Of a stretch of DNA of 64,000 nucleotides, positions 42,924-55,608 are shown piece after piece. A program made the translations under genes and the position numbers. How positions within the stretch are numbered: position 1 is the stretch's first letter; each line of letters begins with the position of its first letter. The notes below the pieces were generated by a model. It was not told the origin of the DNA. It worked only from the letters and a program-made list of their open reading frames with translations, and ran no database searches. The stretch is taken from the NCBI RefSeq assembly GCF_000282655.1, contig NZ_AKIV01000043.1:1-64000 (forward strand), read 5' to 3'. The stretch comes from Polaromonas sp. CF318. Its GTDB lineage: Bacteria > Pseudomonadota > Gammaproteobacteria > Burkholderiales > Burkholderiaceae_C.

Positions 42924-43986
42924 CAATGGCGCCCCTGCGCCGGCGGCCGACGCCGCGTCGGCGCTCCACATCAGCCCCGCCCGCCGCGCCTGGCGGCGAT
43001 TTCGCCGCAATCCGCTGGGTTTCTGGAGCTTGGTGATCTTCTGTGTGATGGTGGTGCTCAGCCTGTTCGCCGAAGTCATCTCCAACGACCGTCCGCTGGT
43101 CGTGCGCTACGAGGGCACCCTTTATTTCCCCATCGTCAAGGATTACTCCGAGCAGACCTTCGGTGGCGATTTCCCCACGCCCGCGGACTACCTGGACCCT
43201 TTCATCCGCGACCGCATCACTGCCGGCGCCAACTGGGCGATATATGCACCCAATCCTTACGGCCCCAAAACCCTGAACTACTTCGCCAAGTCCCCCAGTC
43301 CGGCCGCGCCCACGCGCGACAACTGGTTCGGCACCGACGACCGGGGGCGCGACCTGCTGGCGCAACTGATCTACGGATTTCGCGTCAGTGTCCTTTTCGG
43401 TCTGGCGCTGACCGTGATCGGCACGGCGTTGGGCATCCTGGCGGGTGCGGTACAAGGGTATTTCGCGGGTAAAACCGACCTGGTGATGCAGCGCCTGATC
43501 GAGATCTGGACTGCGATGCCCGAACTTTATTTGCTCATCATCTTCAGTGCCATTTTCGCGCCCAGCATCGCGCTGCTGCTAATCCTGTTGTCGGTGTTCG
43601 GCTGGATGGGTCTGGCCGATTACGTGCGCGCGGAGTTCCTGCGCAACCGCCAGATGGACTATGTGCGGGCGGCCAGGGCCCTGGGCGTCAGCAATTTGCA
43701 GATCATGTGGCGGCACATCCTGCCCAACAGCATGACGCCAGTCGTGACCTTCCTGCCGTTTCGCATGAGCGGTTCCATCCTGGCGTTGACCTCGCTGGAC
43801 TTCCTGGGCCTGGGTGTGCCGCCCGGTACGCCTTCGCTCGGCGAACTGCTGTCGCAGGGCAAGAACAACATAGACGCCTGGTGGATTTCACTGTCCACCT
43901 TCTTGGTGCTGGTCATGACATTGCTGCTGCTCACCTTCATGGGCGATGCTTTGCGCGACGCCATGGACCCCAGGAAGGCCGACTGA
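42907..43986 (+). CDS. yejE: ABC transporter permease YejE
   Basis: This is a 359-residue DppC-type permease with the cytoplasmic N-terminus RRAWRRFRRNPLGFWSLV, the periplasmic insertion between spans 1 and 2 (NWFGTDDRGRDLLAQLIYGF) and the EAA loop RAARALGVSNLQIMWRHILP. The start is a GTG inside the end of yejB; no better start is seen. The stop overlaps the yejF start (TGATG). Confidence 0.94.
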   Translation: MSNSTSNGAPAPAADAASALHISPARRAWRRFRRNPLGFWSLVIFCVMVVLSLFAEVISNDRPLVVRYEGTLYFPIVKDYSEQTFGGDFPTPADYLDPFIRDRITAGANWAIYAPNPYGPKTLNYFAKSPSPAAPTRDNWFGTDDRGRDLLAQLIYGFRVSVLFGLALTVIGTALGILAGAVQGYFAGKTDLVMQRLIEIWTAMPELYLLIIFSAIFAPSIALLLILLSVFGWMGLADYVRAEFLRNRQMDYVRAARALGVSNLQIMWRHILPNSMTPVVTFLPFRMSGSILALTSLDFLGLGVPPGTPSLGELLSQGKNNIDAWWISLSTFLVLVMTLLLLTFMGDALRDAMDPRKAD

Positions 43987-45626
43987 TGGGCGCGCCGCTG
44001 CTTGACGTCCAGAACCTGCGGATCTCGTTTGCGGGCAAATCCGTGGTCCATGGCATTGATTTCTCCATCGCCCCCGGCGAAAAGCTGGCGCTGGTGGGCG
44101 AGTCCGGCTCGGGCAAGACCGTGACCGCGCTCAGCCTGTTGAGGCTGGCGCAGAATGCCGCGGTGAGCGGGAAAGCCGTTTTCGCCGGTGTGGATGCGGC
44201 CGAACGCACGGCCAGCGGGGCGCCGCCCAAGGCTCCCGTCGATTTGCTGTCCCTGCCGGAGTCCTCCCTGCGTGGGATTCGCGGCCGCGACATCGCCATG
44301 ATCTTCCAGGAGCCCATGACGGCGCTCAACCCGCTCTACAGCGTGGGCGACCAGATTGCCGAAGTGCTGGAACTCCACAAAAGCCTGTCCCGCGCCGAAG
44401 CCATGCAAGGCGCCATCCAGCTGCTGGCCGACACCGGCATTCCCGAGCCCGCGCGCCGCGCCATGGCTTTTCCGCACCAGCTCTCGGGCGGGCAGCGGCA
44501 GCGGGCCATGATCGCCATGGCGCTCGCCTGCCAACCCGGGCTGCTGCTGGCCGACGAGCCCACCACGGCGCTGGACGTCACCCTGCGCGGCCAGATCCTG
44601 GACCTGCTGGGCGATCTGCAGCAGCGCAACGGCATGGCCGTGCTGCTGATCACCCACGACCTCAATCTGGTGCGCAGGTTCGCCGACCGGGTCGCGGTGA
44701 TGGAAAACGGCCGCATCGTGGAGCAGGGTGTCGTGGCCGAGGTCTTCGCCCGGCCGCAGCACCCCTATACCCGCAAGCTGATCGACAGCAAGCCGCGGCG
44801 CGACGGGCTGGCGGCGGCCAGTGCCGCGGCGGATGCCGCCATCACGATGAAGGCCCAAGGGCTGCGCGTGAGCTATCCGGTGCCGCTTCCCGGCATACGA
44901 GGTTGGTTCCGACGCGGTGAGTTTGTGGCGGTGAAAGAAGCCAGCTTCCAGATTCCGGCCGGCAGAACCTTGGGCGTGATTGGCGAGTCGGGCTCCGGCA
45001 AGTCCACCCTGGCGCTGGCCAGCTTGGGGCTGCTGCCCTTCTCAGGGCAGTTGCAGGCGGCCGGCCAGGTATGGGGCCGCGAGGCCGCGCGTGACAAAAC
45101 CATGCGCCGCGCGGTCCAGGTGGTGTTCCAGGATCCGTTTTCCTCGCTGTCGCCGCGCATGAGCGTCGAAGCCATCGTGGAGGAGGGCCTGCGTGTGCAC
45201 GAGCCCGATCTGGCGCCTTCCGTCCGGCGCGAGCGGGCCATACAGGCGCTGGCCGATGTCGGCATGACCGAAGCCCAGTTTCCGGGCCTGCTGCAGCGTT
45301 ACCCGCACGAGTTTTCGGGCGGACAGCGCCAGCGCCTGGCGATTGCCCGGGCGCTCATCATCAACCCCAGCCTGCTGGTGCTGGACGAACCGACCAGCGC
45401 ACTGGACGTGACCATCCAGAAGCAGGTGCTGGGCCTGCTGCAAAAACTCCAGCGCGAGCGCAGCCTCAGCTATTTGCTGATCACGCACGACGTGGACGTG
45501 ATACGCGCCATGGCGCATGAGGTCATGGTGATGAAGGACGGCGATGTGCTGGAATCCGGCTCGCTCAGCGAGGTGCTGGATTCGCCGCGTCATCCCTATA
45601 CGCGTGTACTTGTGACGGCCGCATAA
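43986..45626 (+). CDS. yejF: Double ABC ATPase YejF
   Basis: This is a 546-residue protein with two complete ABC domains in one chain. Domain 1 has GESGSGKT (near residue 40), [15 protein letters not shown] and ADEPTTALD. Domain 2 has GESGSGKST, FSGGQRQRLAIARAL and LDEPTSALD. It energises YejBE. The fused arrangement is normal for YejF. It is last in the operon. Confidence 0.95.
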   Translation: MGAPLLDVQNLRISFAGKSVVHGIDFSIAPGEKLALVGESGSGKTVTALSLLRLAQNAAVSGKAVFAGVDAAERTASGAPPKAPVDLLSLPESSLRGIRGRDIAMIFQEPMTALNPLYSVGDQIAEVLELHKSLSRAEAMQGAIQLLADTGIPEPARRAMAFPHQLSGGQRQRAMIAMALACQPGLLLADEPTTALDVTLRGQILDLLGDLQQRNGMAVLLITHDLNLVRRFADRVAVMENGRIVEQGVVAEVFARPQHPYTRKLIDSKPRRDGLAAASAAADAAITMKAQGLRVSYPVPLPGIRGWFRRGEFVAVKEASFQIPAGRTLGVIGESGSGKSTLALASLGLLPFSGQLQAAGQVWGREAARDKTMRRAVQVVFQDPFSSLSPRMSVEAIVEEGLRVHEPDLAPSVRRERAIQALADVGMTEAQFPGLLQRYPHEFSGGQRQRLAIARALIINPSLLVLDEPTSALDVTIQKQVLGLLQKLQRERSLSYLLITHDVDVIRAMAHEVMVMKDGDVLESGSLSEVLDSPRHPYTRVLVTAA

Positions 45627-45869
45627 GACCGTCAGTCTTCAAGTCTTACTTCAAATTATCAAAAAATCCCTATGATTTCATTGGAGATTTTGATGTTGAC
45701 CTGTGGGCGTCGTTGAAAAACAATGTGCGGCGCCCATCTTTGTTGCTACCGGTCCCGCCACAAGCTGGCGATCAATGAATGACGGTGTGATGGCTTGACA
45801 AAAAGGGTTAGGGCGGGCTGCTCCCGCCGGAGTTTTTAGCGGCGACTCTCGTTTCAGGCACGGAAATTG
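45627..45869. other. Lower-GC gap between yejF and the rimP promoter
   Basis: No gene is supported here; a minus-strand open frame of 84 codons has no ribosome-binding site or family features. The first half is clearly AT-richer than its surroundings. Inverted repeats are visible: ATCAAAAAATC with GATTTTGAT (about 45658-45695), GGGCG with CGCCC around a TTGAAAAACAA centre (about 45705-45738), and GGCGGG-CTGCT-CCCGCC followed by GGAGTTTTT (45812-45837), which may be a weak terminator. A lone consensus -35 TTGACA is at 45795. Confidence 0.5.
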
Positions 45870-45898
45870 TTTGCATCGAGGGGCGCAGCGCGTTACAA
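45870..45898 (+). promoter_or_regulatory. rimP-nusA-infB promoter
   Basis: TTGCAT (45870-45875) and TACAAT (45893-45898) are separated by exactly 17 bases. The expected transcript start is near 45905, only about ten bases before the terminator hairpin at 45915. Confidence 0.8.
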
Positions 45899-45914
45899 TA
45901 AGAGCTTCACGACC

Positions 45915-45946
45915 AAATGGGCGGGTTTTCACCGCCCATTTTTTTT
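45915..45946 (+). terminator. Terminator in the rimP leader (candidate attenuator)
   Basis: AAATGGGCGG and CCGCCCATTT pair perfectly over ten bases around GTTTTCA, followed by further T. It lies between the promoter and the rimP start at 45998, so transcripts must read through it to reach the operon. Confidence 0.82.
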
Positions 45947-45997
45947 GGGCGTTTGTTTTTGAACTATTGAACTAATAGAGCGGGTTTTAGAGACTGA

Positions 45998-46585
45998 ATG
46001 GCATTGCAAGAGACGATTGAGCAAACTGTGACGGGGCTGGGCTACGAACTGGTCGAGATCGAGCGCACCGGCGGCGGTTTGCTGCGTGTCACGATCGACA
46101 TGCCTTACGTCCAGGGCGCCGAGCAGTTCATCAATGCCGAAGACTGCGAAAAAGTCACCCGCCAGCTGCAGTTTGTGCTGGAAGTCGAGGGCGTCGAGTA
46201 CGCCCGGCTGGAGGTCAGCTCCCCCGGCATCGACAGGCTTTTGCGCAGCGAAAAGGATTTTGAGCGTTTTGCCGGCGAGTTGGTCGACATCACGCTGAAG
46301 GCGCCTATTGGCGTGGCGGCCAGCGCCGGCTCGACGGTGACGGCCAGCCGCAAGAAATTCCGCGGCACGCTGGAGCGTGCCGAGGCCGGCTGGCAGGTCG
46401 TCTGGAGTGACGAGCCTCCCGCCAAACCCGGCCAGAAGATTAGCAAGAAGAGGATTCCCGCGCCGCTGCAGGCGCTGGGTTTCACGCTCGACGAGCTTCA
46501 CCAGGCGCGGCTTGCGCCCGTGGTGGACTTCAAGGGCCGCAAACCCAGGCCGGCCCCCGGTGCCGCCTCCTCCACAGAGAATTAA
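45998..46585 (+). CDS. rimP: Ribosome maturation factor RimP
   Basis: This 195-residue protein is needed for 30S subunit maturation. It opens with LQETIEQTVTGLGYELVEIE, has the family DCEKVTRQLQFVLEVE and EVSSPGIDRLL-type ('VSSPGIDRLLRSEKDF') blocks and a C-terminal SH3-like domain. The C-terminus is extended beyond E. coli RimP (150) by a basic Pro/Arg-rich stretch, common in Comamonadaceae as far as I recall. It is first in the nusA operon. Confidence 0.93.
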   Translation: MALQETIEQTVTGLGYELVEIERTGGGLLRVTIDMPYVQGAEQFINAEDCEKVTRQLQFVLEVEGVEYARLEVSSPGIDRLLRSEKDFERFAGELVDITLKAPIGVAASAGSTVTASRKKFRGTLERAEAGWQVVWSDEPPAKPGQKISKKRIPAPLQALGFTLDELHQARLAPVVDFKGRKPRPAPGAASSTEN

Positions 46586-46618
46586 ATTTCAAGAAATGAA
46601 GAAAGGCAGGCTTGTGAA

Positions 46619-48145
46619 ATGAATCGCGAACTGTTGATGTTGGTTGACGCCATCTCGCGTGAAAAAAATGTGGAGCGCGACGTCGTGTTCGGCGCTGTTG
46701 AGCTCGCGCTCGCCTCGGCCACCAAAAAAGTGTACGAAGGCGAAGTGGACATCCGCGTGGTGATCGACCGTGACAGCGGCAACTACGAAACCTTCCGCCG
46801 CTGGCTGGTGGTGCCGGACGAAGCCGGCCTGCAAAACCCCGAAGCCGAAGAACTGGTGAGCGATGCGCGCGACGAAATCCCCGACATCGAAGAGGGCGAC
46901 TACATCGAGAAGCCGGTTGAAAGCCTGCCCATAGGCCGTATCGGCGCGCAAGCGGCCAAACAGGTCATCCTGCAGAAAATCCGCGACGCCGAGCGCGAAA
47001 TGCTGCTTAACGACTTCATGTCGCGCGGCGACAAGATTTTTGTCGGTACCGTCAAGCGCATGGACAAGGGCGACATCATCGTCGAGTCCGGCCGCGTCGA
47101 GGGCCGCCTGCGCCGTGGGGACATGATCCCCAAGGAAAACCTGCGCTCCGGCGACCGCGTCCGCGCCATGATCATGGAAGTCGACACCACCCTGCGCGGC
47201 GCGCCCATCATCCTCTCGCGCACCGCGCCCGAGTACATGATCGAGCTGTTCCGCCAGGAAGTGCCTGAGATCGAGCAGGGCCTGCTGGAGATCAAGTCCT
47301 GCGCCCGTGACCCCGGCTCGCGCGCCAAGATCGCCGTGCTCTCGCACGACAAGCGCGTCGACCCCATAGGCACCTGCGTCGGCGTGCGCGGCACCCGCGT
47401 CAACGGCGTGACCAACGAGCTCGCCGGCGAACGCGTCGACATCGTGCTCTGGAGCGAAGACCCGGCCCAGTTCGTCATCGGCGCGCTGGCCCCGGCCAAT
47501 GTGTCGTCCATCGTGGTCGACGAAGAACGCCATGCCATGGACGTCGTCGTCGACGAGGAAAACCTGGCCATCTCCATCGGCCGCGGCGGCCAGAACGTGC
47601 GCCTTGCCGCCGAGCTGACCGGCTGGAAGATCAACATCATGACGGCCGACGAGTCCGCCCAGAAGCAGGCCAGCGAAACCGACACCAGCCGCAAGCTCTT
47701 CATGGAAAAGCTCGACGTGGACGAGGAAATCGCCGACATCCTGATCTCCGAAGGCTTCACCAGCCTCGAAGAAGTGGCTTATGTGCCGCTGCAGGAAATG
47801 CTGGAGATCGAATCCTTTGACGAAGACACCGTCAATGAGCTGCGCACGCGCGCCAAAGACGCGCTGCTGACGATGGAAATCGCCAAGGAAGAAAATGCCG
47901 AAGGCGTTTCGCAGAACCTGCGCGACGTCCAAGGCCTCACGCCAGAGCTGATCGCCAAACTCACGGAAGCGGGCATCACCACCCGCGACGACCTGGCCGA
48001 CCTGGCTGTGGACGAACTCACCGATATCACCGGCCAGTCTGCGGACGAGGCCAAAGCCCTGATCATGACCGCTCGCGCGCATTGGTTTACCGATGAGCCC
48101 GCTGCCGCTGACACCCCTGCACCCGCAGCGGCCCAAGAGCAATGA
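46619..48145 (+). CDS. nusA: Transcription termination/antitermination factor NusA
   Basis: This 508-residue RNA polymerase elongation factor has the N-terminal domain ([18 protein letters not shown]), S1 ([17 protein letters not shown]), two KH domains ([14 protein letters not shown] and [19 protein letters not shown]) and the C-terminal acidic repeats ([20 protein letters not shown] and a second copy near the end). The length is as expected. NusA is known to control its own operon in E. coli; the leader terminator here is a possible site. Confidence 0.96.
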   Translation: MNRELLMLVDAISREKNVERDVVFGAVELALASATKKVYEGEVDIRVVIDRDSGNYETFRRWLVVPDEAGLQNPEAEELVSDARDEIPDIEEGDYIEKPVESLPIGRIGAQAAKQVILQKIRDAEREMLLNDFMSRGDKIFVGTVKRMDKGDIIVESGRVEGRLRRGDMIPKENLRSGDRVRAMIMEVDTTLRGAPIILSRTAPEYMIELFRQEVPEIEQGLLEIKSCARDPGSRAKIAVLSHDKRVDPIGTCVGVRGTRVNGVTNELAGERVDIVLWSEDPAQFVIGALAPANVSSIVVDEERHAMDVVVDEENLAISIGRGGQNVRLAAELTGWKINIMTADESAQKQASETDTSRKLFMEKLDVDEEIADILISEGFTSLEEVAYVPLQEMLEIESFDEDTVNELRTRAKDALLTMEIAKEENAEGVSQNLRDVQGLTPELIAKLTEAGITTRDDLADLAVDELTDITGQSADEAKALIMTARAHWFTDEPAAADTPAPAAAQEQ

Positions 48146-48173
48146 TCATGAAAGGCCTGCAGGAAAAAAACAT

Positions 48174-51074
<2,901 letters not shown>

Positions 51075-51143
51075 AACGGACCGGCCTGCCGCATTCCCGC
51101 GGCGGGCTTTCCAGACAAGACAAGATTCCGCTCCATTCACTCC

Positions 51144-51512
51144 ATGCGTAAAAAGTCATCCACCCCCAACCGCGGCTTTCGTGTCGCCGATCAGATCCAG
51201 CGCGACCTGACGGAGCTGATCGCGCGCGAGCTGAAGGACCCGCGGGTCGGGATGGTGACCATCCAGGCCGTCGAGGTGACGGCCGACTACGCGCACGCCA
51301 AGGTGTTCTTCAGCGTGCTCGTCGGCGACCCGAAGGAGTGCGAGGAAGCGCTCAACCAGGCCGCCGGCTTCCTGCGCAACGGCCTGTTCAAGCGCCTGAT
51401 GACGCACACGGTGCCGACCCTGCATTTCCACTTCGACCGCACCACCGAGCGTGCGGCCGACATGAACGCCTTGATTGCCAAGGCGGTCTCTTCCCGCGCG
51501 CACGACGACTGA
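51144..51512 (+). CDS. rbfA: Ribosome-binding factor A
   Basis: This 122-residue KH-type protein is required for 16S rRNA 5' end processing and cold adaptation. Family blocks are [41 protein letters not shown] and [18 protein letters not shown]. The length matches. It lies 69 bases after infB. Confidence 0.95.
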   Translation: MRKKSSTPNRGFRVADQIQRDLTELIARELKDPRVGMVTIQAVEVTADYAHAKVFFSVLVGDPKECEEALNQAAGFLRNGLFKRLMTHTVPTLHFHFDRTTERAADMNALIAKAVSSRAHDD

Positions 51513-51534
51513 GTTCGCGCCGTTCCCCTTGATG

Positions 51535-51596
51535 ACAGGTTCAGGGACAACGGCGCCAACGAAGCGCCGGGCTTGTCCCGTGCGCCGAGCCTGTCG
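51535..51596. repeat. Nested inverted repeat between rbfA and truB
   Basis: Three nested stems are visible: GACAGG (51535) with CCTGTC (51591), GGGACAA (51545) with TTGTCCC (51574), and GGCGC (51553) with GCGCC (51565). The word GACAGGTTCAGGG is shared with 34616-34628. The structure ends seven bases before the truB ATG and may cover its ribosome-binding site. There is no T run, so it is not a typical terminator. Confidence 0.6.
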
Positions 51597-51602
51597 GAAC
51601 TT

Positions 51603-52643
51603 ATGACGCAAACTTCTTCTCATCGCCAGAAAATCCAGCGACGTCCCGTGCACGGCGTGCTGCTGCTCGACAAGCCGCTGGGCCTGTCGAGCAACCAGGC
51701 CTTGCAGAAGGCCAAATGGCTGCTGCGCGCGGACAAGGCCGGCCACACCGGCACGCTGGATCCGCTGGCCACCGGCGTGCTGCCGCTGTGCTTTGGCGCG
51801 GCCACCAAGTTCAGCCAGATCCAGCTCGATGCCGACAAGACCTACGAGGCCGTCCTGCTGCTGGGCAAAAAAACCAGTACGGCCGACGCCGAAGGCGAGG
51901 TCATCGAAACCCGGCCCGTGCCCGAGATCACGCCGGCCCTGCTGCAAGGCCTGACGGCGCGCTTCACCGGCCCTCTGGCGCAGGTGCCGCCCATGTATTC
52001 GGCGCTCAAGAAAGACGGCAAGGCCCTCTATGAGTACGCCCGCAAGGGCCAGGAAGTCGAGCGCGAAGCCCGCCACATCACCATTTTCAAACTGGAAATG
52101 GCGCAGGTCCACGACGAACGCGCGCCGGCCGCCATCAAAATCACCGTGACCTGCAGCAAGGGCACTTACATCCGCACGCTGGGCGAAGACATCGGCGAGG
52201 CCATAGGCTGCGGTGCCCACCTGGGCTCGCTCCGGCGGCTGGAGACCGGCGGCTACACCACGCAGCAGTGCGTGAGCCTGCCGGCGCTGGAAGCCATGAC
52301 CGAGCCCGAGCGCGAAGCCTGCCTGCTGCCGGCCCAGTCCCTGGTCTCAGCGTATCCGTCTGTCACATTGGACGCCGACAATGCGGGGCGGTTTTTAAGC
52401 GGGCTGCGCCGCCGGGGCGAGCCTGGCCAATGGGGTGCCGACGCGCCGCTGGTGCAGGTCTACGGTCCCGCGGCGGGGCAGGGCGGCGACGCCCCGGCCT
52501 TTCTGGGCTCGGCCCACATCACGGCGGACGAGTTGATTCCGCAGCGCCTGCTGAGCCCGATCGAGATCCAGGACATCCTGGCAGCCGCACAGAGTTCCGG
52601 CCATGCCGCACCCGCGAGTGCGGCGGCCCTTGTTCACCATTAA
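51603..52643 (+). CDS. truB: tRNA pseudouridine(55) synthase TruB
   Basis: This is a 346-residue enzyme. The catalytic Asp is in [15 protein letters not shown], preceded by [18 protein letters not shown], with the later [13 protein letters not shown] block. It makes the pseudouridine of the T loop in tRNAs. The ATG at 51603 is chosen over a TTG at 51573 that would start within a hairpin. The C-terminal PUA-like part includes a stretch ([14 protein letters not shown]) typical of longer beta-proteobacterial forms. Confidence 0.95.
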   Translation: MTQTSSHRQKIQRRPVHGVLLLDKPLGLSSNQALQKAKWLLRADKAGHTGTLDPLATGVLPLCFGAATKFSQIQLDADKTYEAVLLLGKKTSTADAEGEVIETRPVPEITPALLQGLTARFTGPLAQVPPMYSALKKDGKALYEYARKGQEVEREARHITIFKLEMAQVHDERAPAAIKITVTCSKGTYIRTLGEDIGEAIGCGAHLGSLRRLETGGYTTQQCVSLPALEAMTEPEREACLLPAQSLVSAYPSVTLDADNAGRFLSGLRRRGEPGQWGADAPLVQVYGPAAGQGGDAPAFLGSAHITADELIPQRLLSPIEIQDILAAAQSSGHAAPASAAALVHH

Positions 52644-52644
52644 A

Positions 52645-52674
52645 AGTTTTGACAGTTTTTGCCAGTTTTTGACG
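52645..52674 (+). repeat. Direct repeats before typA
   Basis: Three near-identical ten-base units (AGTTTTGAC, AGTTTTTGCC, AGTTTTTGAC) follow the truB stop codon. They are AT-rich and may enhance a promoter or be slippage products. A TTGACA occurs at 52649, but no matching -10 is seen at 16-18 bases. Confidence 0.55.
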
Positions 52675-52699
52675 TTTTAAAGTTCCCAGAAAGCCAACC

Positions 52700-54526
52700 A
52701 TGAGCCACAAACAGATCCGCAATATCGCCATCATCGCCCACGTTGACCATGGCAAAACCACCATGGTCGACCAGTTGCTGCGCCAGTCCGGCACCTTCGC
52801 CGAACACGAAAAAGTGGTCGACACCGTGATGGACAACAATGCCATCGAAAAAGAACGCGGTATCACCATCCTGGCCAAGAACTGCGCCGTGACCTGGGAA
52901 GGCACGCACATCAACATCGTCGACACTCCGGGCCACGCCGACTTCGGCGGTGAAGTCGAGCGCGCGCTGTCCATGGTCGACGGCGTGGTGCTGCTGATCG
53001 ACGCGCAGGAAGGCCCCATGCCGCAGACGCGCTTCGTGACCAAGAAGGCGCTGGCCCTGGGCTTGAAGCCCATCGTCGTGGTCAACAAGGTCGACAAGCC
53101 GGGCGCCAACCCCGACAAGGTGGTCAACGCCGCCTTCGACCTGTTCGACAAGCTGGGCGCGACCGACGAGCAACTGGACTTCCCCGTGGTTTACGCCTCC
53201 GGCATCAACGGCTGGTCCTCGCTCGAGGAAGGCCCTCCCAACGAGCAGTGGGGCCCCGACATGTCGGCCCTGTTCAACACCATCCTCAAGCACGTGCCGT
53301 CACAGAAGGGCGACCCGGCGGCGCCGCTGCAGCTGCAGATTTCCGCGCTCGACTTCTCGACCTTCGTCGGCCGCATCGGCGTGGGCCGCATCAGCCAGGG
53401 CACCATCAAGCCCATGATGGACGTGGTCGTCACGGAAGGCCCGGACGGCAAGGCCATCAAGGGCCGCATCAACCAGGTCCTGACCTTCCAGGGCCTGGAG
53501 CGCGTGCAGGCCACCGAAGCCGGCCCCGGCGAGATCGTGCTGATCAACGGTATTGCCGACATCGGCATCGGCGTGACCATCACCGACCCGGTCAACCCCG
53601 CGCCGCTGCCCATGCTCAAGGTCGACGAACCGACCCTGACCATGAACTTCTGCGTCAACACCAGCCCGCTGGCCGGCCGCGAAGGGAAGTACGTCACCAG
53701 CCGCCAGATCTGGGACCGCCTGCAGAAAGAGCTGCAACACAACGTGGCCCTGCGCGTCAAGGAAACCGACGAAGAAGGCATTTTTGAAGTCATGGGCCGC
53801 GGCGAGCTGCACCTGACCATCCTGCTGGAAAACATGCGCCGCGAGGGCTATGAACTGGCCGTCTCCAAGCCGCGCGTGGTGTTCAAGGACGTCAACGGCG
53901 AGAAACACGAGCCTATCGAGCTGGTCACCGCCGACATCGAAGACCAGCACCAGGGCGGCGTGATGCAGGCCCTGGGCGAGCGCAAGGGCGAACTGGTGAA
54001 CATGGAACCGGACGGCCGCGGCCGTGTGCGCCTCGAGTACCGCATCCCGGCACGCGGCCTGATCGGTTTCACCAACGAGTTCCTGAACCTGACGCGCGGC
54101 TCGGGCCTGATCTCCAACATCTTCGACAGCTACGAGCCGCACAAGGGCGACATCGGCGGCCGCAAGAACGGCGTGCTGATTTCCATGGACGACGGTGAAA
54201 TCTTCACCTACGCCCTGGGCAAGCTGGACGACCGCGGCCGCATGTTCGTGCGCGCCAACGACCCGGTGTACGAAGGCATGATCGTCGGCATCCACAGCCG
54301 CGACAACGACCTGGTGGTCAACGCCACGCGCACCAAGCAGCTGACCAACTTCCGCGTCAGCGGCAAGGAAGACGCGATCAAGATCACGCCGCCGATTGAA
54401 TGCACGCTGGAATACGGCGTGGAATTCATCGAGGACGACGAGCTGGTTGAAATCACGCCCAAGTCCATCCGCCTGCGCAAGCGCCACCTGAAAGAAAGCG
54501 ACCGCAAGCGCGCCGGCAGGTCTTGA
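52700..54526 (+). CDS. typA: Ribosome-associated GTPase TypA/BipA
   Basis: This 608-residue translational GTPase has [15 protein letters not shown] near residue 14, the effector region [44 protein letters not shown] and the BipA-specific C-terminal domain ([29 protein letters not shown]). It is involved in ribosome assembly at low temperature and under stress. The 56-base gap after truB contains three direct repeats of about ten bases. Confidence 0.96.
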   Translation: MSHKQIRNIAIIAHVDHGKTTMVDQLLRQSGTFAEHEKVVDTVMDNNAIEKERGITILAKNCAVTWEGTHINIVDTPGHADFGGEVERALSMVDGVVLLIDAQEGPMPQTRFVTKKALALGLKPIVVVNKVDKPGANPDKVVNAAFDLFDKLGATDEQLDFPVVYASGINGWSSLEEGPPNEQWGPDMSALFNTILKHVPSQKGDPAAPLQLQISALDFSTFVGRIGVGRISQGTIKPMMDVVVTEGPDGKAIKGRINQVLTFQGLERVQATEAGPGEIVLINGIADIGIGVTITDPVNPAPLPMLKVDEPTLTMNFCVNTSPLAGREGKYVTSRQIWDRLQKELQHNVALRVKETDEEGIFEVMGRGELHLTILLENMRREGYELAVSKPRVVFKDVNGEKHEPIELVTADIEDQHQGGVMQALGERKGELVNMEPDGRGRVRLEYRIPARGLIGFTNEFLNLTRGSGLISNIFDSYEPHKGDIGGRKNGVLISMDDGEIFTYALGKLDDRGRMFVRANDPVYEGMIVGIHSRDNDLVVNATRTKQLTNFRVSGKEDAIKITPPIECTLEYGVEFIEDDELVEITPKSIRLRKRHLKESDRKRAGRS

Positions 54527-54527
54527 T

Positions 54528-54625
54528 GCCCCCACGGTGAGCAGAGCCTCCACGTTCGCTCACTGCGTGTAGCTCTCTGCCCCCGAGGGGGCCGCTGCGC
54601 CTGCGGCCCGGCAAAGCCGGTTCCG
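54528..54625. repeat. GC-rich palindromic intergenic repeat after typA
   Basis: The element starts two bases after the typA stop codon, with GCCCCCACG (54528), AGCCTCC (54545), a CCCCCGAGGGGG palindrome (54580-54591) and further stems GCCGC-TGCGCCTG-CGGC-type and CCGGC-AAA-GCCGG. It is of the type widespread in Comamonadaceae intergenic regions, from memory. A similar ordered motif set is inside cysW at 3398-3510. Confidence 0.6.
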
Positions 54626-54663
54626 CGGCCCCTGCTGGTAACGGAGGAGCGCGCTTGAAAACC

Positions 54664-54697
54664 AGGCCGCTGTGTGTGCAAGCTCCAGCGGCCTTTT
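54664..54697 (+). terminator. Terminator after typA
   Basis: AGGCCGCTG (54664-54672) pairs with CAGCGGCCT (54686-54694) around a 13-base loop and is followed by TTT. It is the probable end of the rimP-to-typA transcription unit. Confidence 0.7.
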
Positions 54698-54732
54698 ATG
54701 TTTGCCTAGCAGCCTGAAATGATTGCAAGCCC

Positions 54733-55608
54733 ATGAAACTCACGCATTCCCGCGCCGTTTTCCTGATGATCCTGGTGACCATGATGTGGTCCATCGCCGG
54801 TGTGGTGACCCGCCACCTGGAGTCGGCCCGCAGCTTTGAAGTCACCTTCTGGCGCAGCTTTTTCACGGTGGTGTCGCTGCTGGTCATCCTGCCGTTTTTC
54901 CAGGGCAGGGCGGTGTTTAGCAAGATCCGCAACGGCGGCTTGGCCTTCTGGCTGTCGGGTGTCTGCTGGAGCATGATGTTCACCGCCTTCATGGTCGCGC
55001 TCACGCTGACCACCGTGGCCAACGTGCTGGTGACCATGGCGGTCAGCCCCTTCATCACGGCCTTGCTGGCCCGCGCCTTCATCGGCCACAAGATTCCGGC
55101 ACGCACCTGGCTGGCGATTGCCATGGCTGGCGCCGGCATTGCCTGGATGTACGGCGGCCAGATGGACCTTTCCAGCCACATCGGCGGAACCCTGGTGGCT
55201 CTGATGGTGCCGCTGGCCAGCGCCAGCAACTGGACGGTGGTGCAGCACAGCCGCGCCCACGGCAAGAATGTCGACCTGGTGCCCGCGGTACTGCTGGGCG
55301 CGGTGATTTCTACGCTGGCGACCTTGCCGCTGTCGCTGCCGTTTTCCGCCACGGCGCATGACGTCGGCCTGCTGGCGCTGCTGGGCCTGGTGCAACTGGC
55401 CATTCCCTGCGTGCTGTCGGTGATGTGCGCCGGCGTGCTCAAGGCGCCGGAAGTCGCCTTGCTGGCGCTGCTGGAAGTGATTTTCGGGATCCTGCTGGCC
55501 TGGTTCGGCGCGGGCGAGGTGCCCGGCGCCAGCGTGCTGACGGGCGGTGCGCTGGTCATAGGCGCGCTGGTGGTCAATGAACTGATTGGATGGAGGCAGC
55601 GGGCATGA
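54733..55608 (+). CDS. DMT (EamA) family transporter
   Basis: This is a 291-residue integral membrane protein with ten hydrophobic segments in two EamA halves (ILVTMMWSIAGVVTRHLE opening, and the second half around ASNWTVVQHSRAHG). The drug/metabolite transporter superfamily exports amino acids, nucleosides or other metabolites; the substrate cannot be predicted. Its stop overlaps the next gene by four bases. Confidence 0.9.
   Translation: MKLTHSRAVFLMILVTMMWSIAGVVTRHLESARSFEVTFWRSFFTVVSLLVILPFFQGRAVFSKIRNGGLAFWLSGVCWSMMFTAFMVALTLTTVANVLVTMAVSPFITALLARAFIGHKIPARTWLAIAMAGAGIAWMYGGQMDLSSHIGGTLVALMVPLASASNWTVVQHSRAHGKNVDLVPAVLLGAVISTLATLPLSLPFSATAHDVGLLALLGLVQLAIPCVLSVMCAGVLKAPEVALLALLEVIFGILLAWFGAGEVPGASVLTGGALVIGALVVNELIGWRQRA

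Noticed and set aside
41898-43986. yejB/yejE as dpp-type dipeptide permease genes
   Set aside because: The four-gene order with a double ATPase and the YejA-type binding protein fits yejABEF better than dppABCDF.
45678-45932. Minus-strand open frame of 84 codons between yejF and rimP
   Set aside because: It runs through the rimP promoter and terminator, has no ribosome-binding site and its product shows no family features.
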